Shown piece after piece: positions 46,400 to 56,547 of a stretch of 64,000 nucleotides of DNA. The translations under genes and the position numbers were made by a program. The DNA lies in the NCBI RefSeq assembly GCF_030272615.1, contig NC_081414.1, positions 768,688,153 to 768,752,152 on the forward strand, read 5' to 3'. Position 1 is the stretch's first letter. The number at the start of each line of letters is the position of its first letter. The notes beneath the pieces were generated by a model. The model was not told where the DNA came from. It searched no databases and worked only from the letters and a program-made list of their open reading frames with translations. This DNA comes from Cryptomeria japonica (Eukaryota > Streptophyta > Pinopsida > Cupressales > Cupressaceae).

Positions 46400-48202
46400 T
46401 GTAGTCACATAAATCTGTCCACTTAATTAAATGAATACTTAGTATTTATTTGATTATTTAACCATCAATTAATAATTAATTAAATTAATATTTAATTAAT
46501 TCATCTTAACCCTATTCTCCTATTAATTAAATAAATTATTCAATTTATTTGATTTAATTCACTTAACCAAATTCAGACCATTAATTAAATAAATAAATCA
46601 TATTTATTTAATTAAATCTTCTCTCACATTTAAATAAATTAATATTTATTTAAAACCCCCAAAATCCCACCTCTCACATTATAAATAAATAAATCATTTA
46701 TTTAAATCACCTTTATCCTCCACCCACTTGCATTTTCCTACAAATGCAAATTGCACAATTATTTTAAATAAATAATTTATTTAAATCACCTTTACCCTCC
46801 ACCCACTTGTATTTTCCTACAAAAGCAAGTTGCACAACTATTTTAAATAAATTATTTATTTAAAATCCTATTTATCCTCACCCACTTGAAACCTTTAATG
46901 GTTTCCCTTAAAGTATTCAAACTTGATGGCTTTAAAGTCTTCAAACTTGATGGCTTCCTTCTATAGTCTTCTTAAGACTTTAATGGTTTTCCTTAAAGTC
47001 TTCAAGCCTTTAATGGTTTCCCTCAAAGTCTTCAAGCATTTTAAATGCTTTATCTTCATGTTTCTCATTTAAATAAATTAATATTTATTTGAATATTTAT
47101 CCAAATGCAAATTACACCATTTAATTGAAATAAATGATTTTATTTTAATTGAAAATACCAAAATTTCTCCCACTTGCATTTTCCTACAAAATCCACTTGT
47201 ATGCCTAAACCCCTTCTAAATTCTTCTAAACCCTTCCTAATTAGCCTAATCCATCCCCTAAATATTGTCACATTCCTAAGCAAATTGGAGTCACTTCTCA
47301 AAGACTCCAAAGTCTTTGAAAAGCAATTAATGCTTTGTGTGTTCAACAAATTAACCCTCAAAGTCTTGGATAACCTTTGAAAGCTTTCAACCTTCAACCA
47401 CTTAATCCCCAAAGTCTCCAATAACCATTAATGGTTAATTCAACCCTCCCACATGGTTAAAACATTTGTTTTGACTCAACCTCTACCCAACCCAAGGGTC
47501 TCATCAAGCCTTTAATGCTTTGACCATGATTATCTCTTAATCATTTGCACAAAGGTTTATCCTTGCATTAACTCCTAATCCAGTGGGTAATCCTAATTTA
47601 GACTTGACCCTTACCTTCTAGATAACCATGAGGTCTTCTCAGGCCTTTAATGCCTCCAACCTCTTCTCTCAACCCAATCCTATGTTGACACTTGTCACCA
47701 TTTTATTGGTGCCAATTGTGCACATGGATCCCCAACTTTCAATCCTAACCCTTGTTAAGATTGCTCAATCTTAACCCTTCATTTCCCTATTTCTTCTATA
47801 AATAGAACCCTTCTCCTCAAGCAAAGGAGAAGCATTTAGAGTATTGTTGTTATACTGGCATTAGCATAGAGCTTTTTCATAGCATCACTATCTACTCTTG
47901 CATAGTATTTGCTTATCATATTCAATCATCTTGAATCTCCATATGGCATCCATGGCTAGTGCTAAAAGCTGAGAGCTACACTCATTTGGGACTTGGAGAG
48001 GAGAGGAACAAGGGAGGAGCAACTATGAGCATCTTGATTAGCTATTTCATTCTATGTTTATATGCTTTCTATTTCATGCTTAATATCTCTCTTGATATGC
48101 CTGTTTAGGATAATCTTTTGTTGCTAACACTAACGTTTGTTTCTTGTGCTCTTGTGTGTGTTGCCATCAAACAGATTTTCTAATCCTTTTTGCAGAGCAT
48201 CA
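46400..48202 (+). repeat. E6 3' LTR, 1803 bp
   Basis: Same length and ends as 32241-34043. I found one difference by eye (T/C at 33975/48133), and the accidental minus-strand frames in both copies translate identically except at that site. Confidence 0.97.
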
Positions 48203-48831
48203 CTCTCCATTTTCTTGTTCATACAAATCTTCAATTTGCTTAGCAATGGTCTCATCTTTATCATCTTTAGCAATTGAACAAAGAGTTGGCATTGCTCGTT
48301 CAATGTCTTATTGCTAAAATTTTGGTTGAAAAGTTGTGTAGCCCACAACCGAACGGTTCTTGTTGACCTCTTGCCTTCAAGATTCGCAATAATGTTCTCA
48401 TCGATTTCAAATAACCATTTTGGGGTTCTTGAAGGTCTTGGATTTGGAATTTGTCTTTCATCCATGAGAGGGTCTTCATTTCTAAAGTAATTAGGTGTTA
48501 CATATGGTTCACTTGGTTGAGCAATTCCACCTTCAATGTTAAATTTTTGCACATTTTCACCTCCTATGTAAAAATTTTCCACATGTTGAGCATTTTCATT
48601 ATCACTTTCAACATTTTCAAAATTTTCAATATTTTCACTTTCAAAATCTACATTTTCATTTTCAATAACTTGTGGCACATGATTAAATTCAATTTCCTCT
48701 TCAGTTGAAGTAGCATTAGCAATATTTAACATACCTTGTCTTCTCCTCCTATGACATTCTCTATACACTTCAATTTGGTCATTTGAAAGTTTTCTTTTTC
48801 ATTTAGACTTCCAACGACTACTACTCCCCAT
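48203..48831 (-). pseudogene. DDE-transposase-like gene, N-terminal part
   Basis: Starts at ATG 48829-48831 (MGSSSRWKSK), with TGA at codon 11, then KRKLSNDQIEVYRECHRRRR (a basic N-terminus). An acidic, Asn-rich middle follows (ENENVDFESENIENFENVES), then RTPKWLFEIDENIIANLEGK, VRLWATQLFNQNFSNKTLNEQ and CMNKKME, where E6 is inserted. Removing E6 and one CTCTC joins KKME to RNLIIAKNLF in frame at 32240. About 200 codons lie here and about 740 in the other part. The 5' flank (48832-49012, about 180 bp) separates it from the palindromic arm at 49013. Function is inferred only from the DDE-like motifs in the second part. Confidence 0.65.
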
Positions 48832-49012
48832 TTCCCTCCACACATATGCTCCTTCGTGATTGACAATGTAAGTTTTCACTTAAAGAATCTCCCAAAAGCA
48901 CACATTTGTCTCTGGCTGTCTGAAAACCCGTGATCCTCAACAGAAAATAGAATATGCAAATTGTGGGATGTTGGAATCTATAGAATGGCCCACAAACCCT
49001 TTTTTTCTTTGT

Positions 49013-49059
49013 TTTTTGTACTAAAATCGGATATCCGATATCCGATTTTAGTACAAAAA
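49013..49059. repeat. Near-perfect palindrome, arms about 23 bp
   Basis: Centred on C 49036. The inner arms CTAAAATCGGATATC and GATATCCGATTTTAG are exact complements, and outward pairing continues through GTAC and AAAAA with one mismatch in 23-24 positions. It contains overlapping GATATCCGAT motifs. Confidence 0.95.
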
Positions 49060-49169
49060 TTTGTGGTCCCCAAAAAATTTCTCATTGCCGCCATTTATTT
49101 AGCAAACTGCCACATCGCAGAAATCTGATATCCGATTAAATCAGATATCGGATTTTATTAGTCATATTT

Positions 49170-49170
<1 letters not shown>
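49021..49170 (+). repeat. Left inverted arm (partner 61015-61165)
   Basis: About 150 bp matching the reverse complement of 61015-61165 with roughly a dozen differences. Shared blocks include AAATTTGTGGTCCCCAAAAA, CCATTTATTTAG, AACTGCCACAT, GATATCGGATTTTATTAGTC and ATTTTAGAGAGAG. Four GATATC/TATCCGAT-type motifs are present. Outward of 49020 weaker similarity seems to go on (GTTGGAA, AAACCCTTTT on both sides). Confidence 0.9.
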
Positions 49171-49202
<32 letters not shown>

Positions 49203-49229
49203 AAGGAGAGGGAAAGAGAGAGAGGGGGG
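49171..49229 (+). repeat. GA-rich tract inside the left arm
   Basis: (AG)n for about 30 bp, then GGAAGGAGAGGGAAAGAGAG and a G run. It is mirrored by the CT tract at 60886-61014. Confidence 0.95.
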
Positions 49230-52200
49230 GGTCCTATGGTGTTGTTAGGGGTCATATGGAGTCCCATGAACCCTTATGACCTCTTAGGACACCATACAAC
49301 CCCTAATGACACCATATTGGGTCGCTTTGGGTCATATTGTGTCCTAAGGGGTCATATGGTGTCATATGGTGTCTTGGGACATCATAGGACCCCTTAGGAC
49401 ACCAAATTGTGTTGTTAGGGGTCATATTGTGTCCTAACGAGTTGTAAGACACAATATGACCCCTAACAACATGATTTGGTGTCTTAAGGGGTCCTATGGT
49501 GTCGTTAGGGGTCATATGGTGTCCATAAGGGTCATATGGTGTCTTGTGACACCATAGGACCCCTTAAGACACCAAATTGTGTCATTAGGGGTCATATTGT
49601 GTCCTAAGGGGTCGTAAGACACAATATGACCCCTAACGACATGATTTGGTGTCTTAAGGGGTCTTATGGTGTCATTAGGGGTCATATGGTGTCCATAGGG
49701 GTCATATGGTGTCTTGGGACACCATAGGACCCCTTAAGACACCAAATTGTGTCATTAGGGGTCATATTGTGTCCTAAGGGGTCATCAGACACAATATGAC
49801 CCCTAACGACATGATTTGGTGTCTTAAGGGGTCCTATGGTGTCGCTAGGGGTCATATGGTGTCCATAGAGGTCATATGGTGTCTTGTGACACCATAGGAC
49901 CCCTTAAGACACCAAACTATGTCGTTAGGGGTCATATTGTGTCCTAAGGGATCGTAAGACACAATATGACCCCTAACGACATGATTTGGTGTCATAAGGG
50001 GTCCTATGGTGTCGTTAGGGGTCATATTGTGTCCTAAGGGGTCGTAAGACAAAATATGACCCCTAACGACATGATTTGGTGTCTTAAGGGGTCCTATGAT
50101 GTCGTTAGGGGTCATATGGAGTCCATAGGGGTCATATGGTGTCTTGTGACACCATAGGACCCCTTAAGACACCAAATTGTGTCGTTAGGGGTCATATTGT
50201 GTCCTAAGGGGTCGTAAGGCACAATATGACCCCTAACGACATGATTTGTTGTCTTAAGGGGTCCTATGGTGCCGTTAGGGTTCATATGGTGTCCATAGGG
50301 ATCATATAGTGTCTTAAGACACCATAGGACCCCTTAAGACACCAAATTGTGTCGTTAGGGGTCATATTGTGTCCTAAGGGGTTGTAAGACACAATATGAC
50401 CCCTAACAACATGATTTGTTGTCATAAGGGGTCCTATGTTGTCTTAAGGGGTCATATGTTGTCTTAAGGGGTCCTATGGTGTCTTGTGACACCATAGGAC
50501 CCCTTAAGACACCAAATTGTGTCGTTAGGGGTCATATTATGTCCTAAGGGGTCGTAAAACACAATATGACCCCTAACGACATGATTTGGTGTCTCAAGTG
50601 GTCCTATGTAGTCGTTAGGGGTCATATGGTGTCCATAGGGGTCATATGGTGTCTTGGGACAACATAGGACCCCTTGGGACACAAGATGACCCCTTAGGAC
50701 ATAATATGACCCAAAGCGACCCAATATGGTGTCATTAGGGGTCATATGGTGTCCTAAGAGGTCAAAAGGGTTCATGGGAAACCATATGACCCCTTAGGCC
50801 ACCATATGACCCCTAACGACACCATAGGACCCCTTAAGACACCAAATCATGTCGTTAGGGGTCATATTGTGTCCTACGGGGTCGTAGGACACAATATGAC
50901 CCCTAACGACATGATTTGGTGTCTTAAGGGGTCCTATGGTGTCGTTAGGGGTCATATGGTGTCCATAGGGGTCATATGGTGTCTTGTGACACCATAGGAC
51001 CCCTTAAGACACCAAATTGTGTCGTTAGGGGTCATATTGTGTCCTAAGGGGTCGTAAGACACAATATGACCTCTAACGACATGATTTGGTGTCTTAAGGG
51101 GTCCTATGGTGTTGTTAGGAGTCATATGGTGTCCATAGGGATCATATGGTGTCATGTGACACCATGGGACCCCTTAAGACACCAAATTGTGTCGTTAGGG
51201 GTCATATTGTGTCCTTAGGGGTCATAAGACACAATATGAGCTCTAACGACATGATTTGGTGTCTTAAGGGGTCGTATGCTATCGTTAGGGCTCATATGGT
51301 GTCCATAGGGGTCATATGGTGTCTTGTGACACCATAGGACCTCTTAAGACACCAAATTGTGTCGTTAGGGGTCATATTGTGTCCTAAGGGGTCATAAAAA
51401 TATGACCTCTAACGACATGATTTGGTGTCTTAAGGGGTCCTATGGTGTCATTAGGGGTCATATGGTGTCCATAGGAGTCATATGGTGTCTCAAGACACCA
51501 AATTTTGTCGTTAGGGGTCACATTGTGTCCTAAGGGGTCGTAAGAGACAATATGACCTCTAACGACATGATTTGGTGTCTTAAGGGGTCCTATGGTGTCG
51601 TTAGGGGTCATATGGTGTCTTGGGACACCATAGGACCCCTTAAGACACCAAATTATGTCGTTAGGGGTCATATTGCATCCTAAGGAGTCGTAAGACACAA
51701 TATGACCTCTAACAACATGATTTGGTGTCTTAAGGGGTCCTATAGTGTCGTTAGGGATCATATGGTGTCCATAGGGGTCATATGGTGTCTTGTGACACCA
51801 TAGGACCCCTTAAGACACCAAATTGTGTCGTTAGGGGTCATATTGTGTCCTAAGGGGTCGTAAGACACAATATGACCTCTAACGACATGATTTTGTGTCT
51901 TAAGGGGTCATATGGTGTCCATAGGGGTCATATGGTGTCTTGTGACACCATATAACCCCTTAAGACACCAAATTGTGTTGTTAGGGGTCATATTGTGTCC
52001 TAAGGGGTCGTAAGACACAATATGACCCCTAACGACATGATTTGGTGTATTAAGGGGTCATATGGTGTTTTTAGGGGTCATATGGTGTCCATAGGGGTCA
52101 TATGGTGTGTTGTGACACCATAGGACCCCTTAAGACACCAAATTGTGTTGTTAGGGGTTGTATTGTGTCCTAAAGGGTCGTAAGACACAATATGACCTCT

Positions 52201-52703
52201 AATGACATGATTTGGTGTCTTAATGGGTCCTATGGTGTCGTTAGGGGTCATATGGTGTCTTGTGACACCATAGGACCCCTTAAGACACCAAATTATGTCG
52301 TTAGGGGTCATATTGTGTCCTAAGGGGTCATAAGACACAATATGACCCCTAACGACATGATTTGGTGTCTTAAGGGGTCCTATGGTGTCGTTAGGAATCA
52401 GATGGTGTCCATAGGGGTTATATGGTGTCCATAGGGGTCATATGGTGTCTTGTGACACTATAGGACCCCTTAAGACACCTAATTGTGTCGTTAGGGGTCA
52501 TATTGTGTCCTAAGGGGTTGTAAGACACAATATGACCCCTATCGACATGATTTGGTGTGTTAAGGGGTCCTATGGTGTCGTTAGGGGTCACATGGTATCC
52601 ATAGGGGTCATATGGTGTCTTGTGACACCATATGACCCCTTCAGACACCAAATTGTGACGTTAGGGGTCATATTGTGTCCTAAGGGGTCGTAAGACACAA
52701 TAT
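49230..52703. repeat. Decamer-phased array, block 1 (170-bp higher-order unit)
   Basis: The block is built from 10-bp words such as GTCATATGGT, GTCCTAAGGG and GTCGTTAGGG and their complements ACCATAGGAC, CCCTTAAGAC and CCCTAACGAC. The junction word GTCTTGTGAC recurs at 49371 (as GTCTTGGGAC), 49541, 49711, 49881, 50141, 50311, 50481 and so on, at spacings of 170 bp or other multiples of 10 (150, 160, 190, 260). Phase is kept from 49231 to about 51396, slips once by a few bases (deletion in GTCATAAAAATATGACC), then holds to 52703. About 19 units. Long open frames on both strands are by-products of the repeat (the residues TPNDTI and NHVVRGHI recur) and not genes. Confidence 0.95.
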
Positions 52704-54145
52704 TGTTGGCATTATGTGAACCGGTATGAGGACATAATAACATTGTGTGTTGTCATTGATGTCAATATGATGTAGAGAAGAGAACCGGTATAACACTGTG
52801 AATCGGCATTTGTGCCAAACTGAAGCGGTGTGCTTGTTCAAGGTGAACCGGCATATGGTTATGGGAACCGGCACATGGAAGTGTTGTATGACTACCGGTT
52901 GGTAGTCTCAACTTCAGGGTTTCCGGTTGGAGTGCTTCAAGCCTATGTGGCTCAACTGGTGAATTTGTATGATGATTCAGCATGATAACAAAGAACATAT
53001 TGTGTTGCCACATAAGCCTTGTGTGCGTGAAGGATCTTGCATGAAGGACATTGTTCCTATCTACCTCAGGAATGTGCGAAGTTTGTAAATGGTGATAACA
53101 TGTGATGGGTTATCAGCCACCATGAAATCGGTGGAAAACAAAAGATGGAGATTAATGCAATGTGCTCAACAGTCAAGATTGAACCGTTTGAATTCATTAA
53201 CCTAATAGGTTTAGGGTTTAGGGTTTATGCTACTGACCTATCTGTTTTCCTATAAGGTCAATGTTGTGACTCTTTCTAGGGTTGTTGGAAAAATTTGTGT
53301 GTGTGTATCCAAGAGAAGAGATACATGATTCTTGCTAGACCAAAGGAGATAAGTGATACCTGTAGAGTGTAAGTGTAGAAGGTGAAGAGGAGCTTAAGTG
53401 GATCTGCATTGGCATTGAGTGTTGTTACCAGATCATTGTAATACCTGTTGATCTCTAACCACTTCAACAGTTGAGAAATCCCTTAACAGGTTAGCTTTAA
53501 TAGGCTTGCTGTAAATCCTTTAACAGGGTGACTCAAAACCATTGAGTTCTTGAAATCCTCTAAGAAGGTAACCTTTAACAGGGTTTAACCCTTAACCGGG
53601 TATTCTAGCCATCCCTTAACTGGGTGATCCCTAACAGGATCGATTCCTAACAGATCCTATTGTATCAGTCTTTAACCGGACAAGGCTCCTAACAGAGCAG
53701 ACTTCTAAAGAGTTCAAAAACAGGCTTGTGGGTATTCATCCCCACCATGGTTTTTCCTAGTTGGGTTTCCATGTGAAAAATATGTGTGTCATGTGTGATG
53801 TCTTTTTCATGTGATGCTATATTGTTTTCTGTCAAGCAGTTAATCATGTTGATCTAGTTGCTTATATGTATATCTTTGATGATAGATTACATGTTCATGC
53901 ATTAGGGTGAAATGGAAATGAAGTGTTAGATTGTATGAGAAGATAAGTGTCAACCGGTTTATGCTTGTCTTAGTCATTCTGGGTTTTGTCGGTTGTACTC
54001 TGTTTAAGGAGTGGTGTTACTGTTTGTCTGTCAAAGCACAGTGTCTTCAGACAAACCGGTTCAAGAGTGTGTTTTTGTTTGTACTAGTTCACCCCCCCCC
54101 CTCCCAGTACCGGTTTGGTACTATTCGTTCATCATTGAGTTATCA
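52704..54145 (+). repeat. E7 5' LTR
   Basis: TGTTGGCATTATGTGAACCGG to GAGTTATCA. Contains AACAGGGT-like repeats (53480-53700), CCACCATGGTTTTTCC and a C run before CAGTACCGG. Compared with the 3' LTR it has about 24 extra bases around TATTCTAGCCATCCC at 53601. Confidence 0.93.
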
Positions 54146-54147
54146 AT

Positions 54148-54159
54148 TGGTATCAGAGC
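54148..54159 (+). other. E7 primer binding site
   Basis: TGGTATCAGAGC, exact complement expected for initiator tRNA-Met, two bases after the LTR. Confidence 0.9.
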
Positions 54160-54216
54160 GTCCTCCAGGTCCTCTGTGTTATAAGCTTAACCACTTGAGG
54201 TAAAGATCCCAGTCTA

Positions 54217-55098
54217 ATGATGAAGAGGGAAGGTCCAAAGTTTAACAGAGAAAATTTCAGTATATGGAAAGAGAGAATGAAGATATACATCAGAAGCATG
54301 GGTGCTCAACACTGGAGCTATGTTGAGAATGCCTATGTTTCCCCTATCGGTACTCTCACCGATGACCAAAAGAGAGAGATGTAGGAGAATGGGCAAGTCC
54401 TGGAAGCCCTAATTAGTAGTTTATCTGACATTGAGTTTATTGATGTCCAAGATAAGGTAAATCCCAAAGAGGTGTGGGATACTCTTGAAAATATCTATGG
54501 CCGTAATGAGCATGTAAAACAAGCTAAGGAAGAAAGCCTTAGAGGGAAGTTTGAAGACATGCGAATGGTTGAAGGTGAGACCATTCAATAGTATGGAATA
54601 AGAATCAAAACCGTTGTTGGAGATATCAAGAGTGCAAGTGGTAAAATGGAAGATTCCACTATGGTAAGAAAGGTCCTGAGATCCCTATTACCAGTCTATG
54701 CAATAAGGGTTGCTGCTATTCAGGAGCTGACATCAATAGACAAGACTAAGGTATCCCTAGACTCCCTCATTGCAAAATTGACAGCCTATGAGCTAAATAG
54801 TTTTGATGGCAGTGTTCAAAAGACTGAATCAACTTTTAAAGCTTCTGTTGTACCATCCAGAAAAGGAAAAGAAGCTAGCACCAATGGTGAACCAGGACAG
54901 AGCAGAGAAATGGATGATGAGGAGATTCTGATGGCATTTGAAGCTCTCCTTGCTAGGAAACTTCCTAAAGGAACCAAAAAATACAGATGTAAGCTTCCTT
55001 TGAAATGTTTTTCTTTTAACCAGATAGGACATATTGTTGTAAACTGTCCTAATGGCGACAACAAGGACAAACCGGAAAGGTTCAATAAATTCAAATGA
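54217..55098 (+). pseudogene. E7 gag
   Basis: ATG 54217 opens MMKREGPKFNRENFSIWKER, then YIRSMGAQHWSYVENAYV, KEVWDTLENIYGRNEHVKQA, LRGKFEDMRMVEGETIQ and VLRSLLPVYAIRVAAIQEL. The zinc knuckle reads CFSFNQIGHIVVNC: the second Cys is Phe, unlike the intact box of E3. Nonsense at about 54382, 54588 and 55096, but no frameshift. Confidence 0.9.
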
Positions 55099-56547
55099 GG
55101 AAACCAGAGAAACTATTTTGTGGCAGTTGATGAAGGTGTCACAGATGAGGAATCAGAGGATGAAGAAAATGAAGATATTGTGTTTGTTGCTGTCAAGGAA
55201 GATTTTTTAGACAAGAAGGCTCTTGTCTCCCGGTTTGATAATTCCAATGAGTGGATCATTGACAGTGGTTGTTCTCACCATATGACTAGTGACCAGAGCA
55301 AGTTTCTATCCTTGGAAGAGTATGATGGTGGTGTGGTTCACTTTGGTAATGATGCACCATGTATGGTCAAAGGCAGAGGGTCCATCTCTCTGAATGGAAA
55401 GAGTAGTGCTGACAATGTGTACTAGCTTGATGGTCTCAGACACAACCTTCTAAGTGTTGCCCAGCTGAATGACAGTGGTATCAGTCTGGAATTCAAGAAT
55501 GGAGTGTGTAGAATCAAAGGAAAGAATGGTGAATTGGTGGCCACTGACATGCAAACCAAAGGTAATCTATTTCAGCTGAATGCAAATATAAGTACATGTC
55601 TTATGGCTAAATTTGATGATAGCTGGATATGGCATAGGAGACTCAGCCATGTAAACTTTGATAACATTGTGAAGGCTAGTAAGATCAAGGCAGTTAGAGG
55701 GTTGTCGGTGCTAAGAAAACCAGATAATACCTTGTGCAGAGAGTGTCAATTGGGGAAAATGTCTTCCTCAACCTTTAAAGGTAAATCTTTCACTGCTGAC
55801 AATCTGCTTGATCTTGTGCATATTGATTTGTGTGGTCCTATGAAAACTAGGAGTGTGCAGGGTGATAGGTACTTCATGATTCTCACTAATGATTGCTCAA
55901 GAATGATATGGGTCACATTCTTGAAAGATAAGTCTGAAGCTTTTGTAAAGTTCAAAGCTTTCAGAGCATTAGTGGAGAAGGAAAGAGGTAAAAGGATCAA
56001 GTGCCTGAGAACTGATCAAGGAGGGGAATTCACTTCCAGTGAATTCAACAAGTACTGTGAAGAACATGGCATCAAGAGGCAACTGTCTGCCCCCCGAACT
56101 CAACAGCAGAATGGCCTAGCAGAGCGGAATAACCAGACTGTGGTTGAAGCAACTAGAACCATGTTGATTCAAGGAAAGGTAGCTCACACCTTTTGGAGGG
56201 AAGCGGTGAGCACTGTAGTCTACACAATGAACTGGGTACTCATCAAGAAAGGTAAGGATAAAACTCCTTATGAGTATTGGACCGGTAAGACACCTATGGT
56301 TAGCTACTTTAGAGTGTTTGGTAGCAAATGTTACATCAATAGGAGTGAACACCAGAGCAAATTTGATGCTAAATGTGATGAGGGAATATTCCTAGGGTAT
56401 TCCACCAAGAGCAAAGCTCTCAAGTGTTTCAATAATAGGACTCAGAGAATTATGGAAAGTATCAATATAAGAGTTGATGAAACCTTTGAGAAAACTAAGG
56501 AAACTAGTAGTGAGCAAGCGGTAAATGAACCGATTGCAACCTTCTAG
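55099..56547 (+). pseudogene. E7 protease and integrase
   Basis: In frame with gag. Protease: WIIDSGCSHHMTSDQ near 55255, then KGRGSISLNGKSS and a stop at 55423. From 55504 the integrase is open for 347 residues: DSWIWHRRLSHVNFDN (His-His), CRECQLGK (Cys-Cys), VHIDLCGP, LTNDCSRMIWVTF (canonical IDD altered to TND, second Asp kept), DQGGEFTSSEF and QQQNGLAERNN (catalytic Glu). C-terminal FRVFGSKCYINR and GIFLGYSTKSKAL. Ends at the TAG at 56545. Confidence 0.9.

Larger units (their letters stand above)
32241..48202 (+). mobile_element. E6: near-complete Tat-lineage Gypsy element, duplication CTCTC
   Basis: 15,962 bp with two 1,803-bp LTRs, 5-bp duplications CTCTC at 32236-32240 and 48203-48207, a primer site, a long leader, a gag-pol of over 2,400 codons, a 2.4-kb 3' region and a polypurine tract. 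The RNase H arrangement (a degenerate RNase H followed by a second, intact-looking one) and the CX2HX4HX4C gag box indicate the Tat branch of plant Ty3/Gypsy. LTRs differ at one position that I noticed (T at 33975, C at 48133). Only two stops interrupt gag-pol, so it is young and either recently active or mobilised by relatives. Confidence 0.95.

Noticed and set aside
49303-52651. Many open frames of 60-125 residues in the array, with repeated MTPNDTIGPLKTPNHV-like peptides on the minus strand
   Set aside because: They follow directly from the decamer repeat, occur on both strands, and 170 is not a multiple of 3, so the frame cannot persist from unit to unit. No start context or conserved domain.
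49230-52703. CRISPR-like array
   Set aside because: The units are continuous diverged tandem words with no unique spacers, and the host is a plant.
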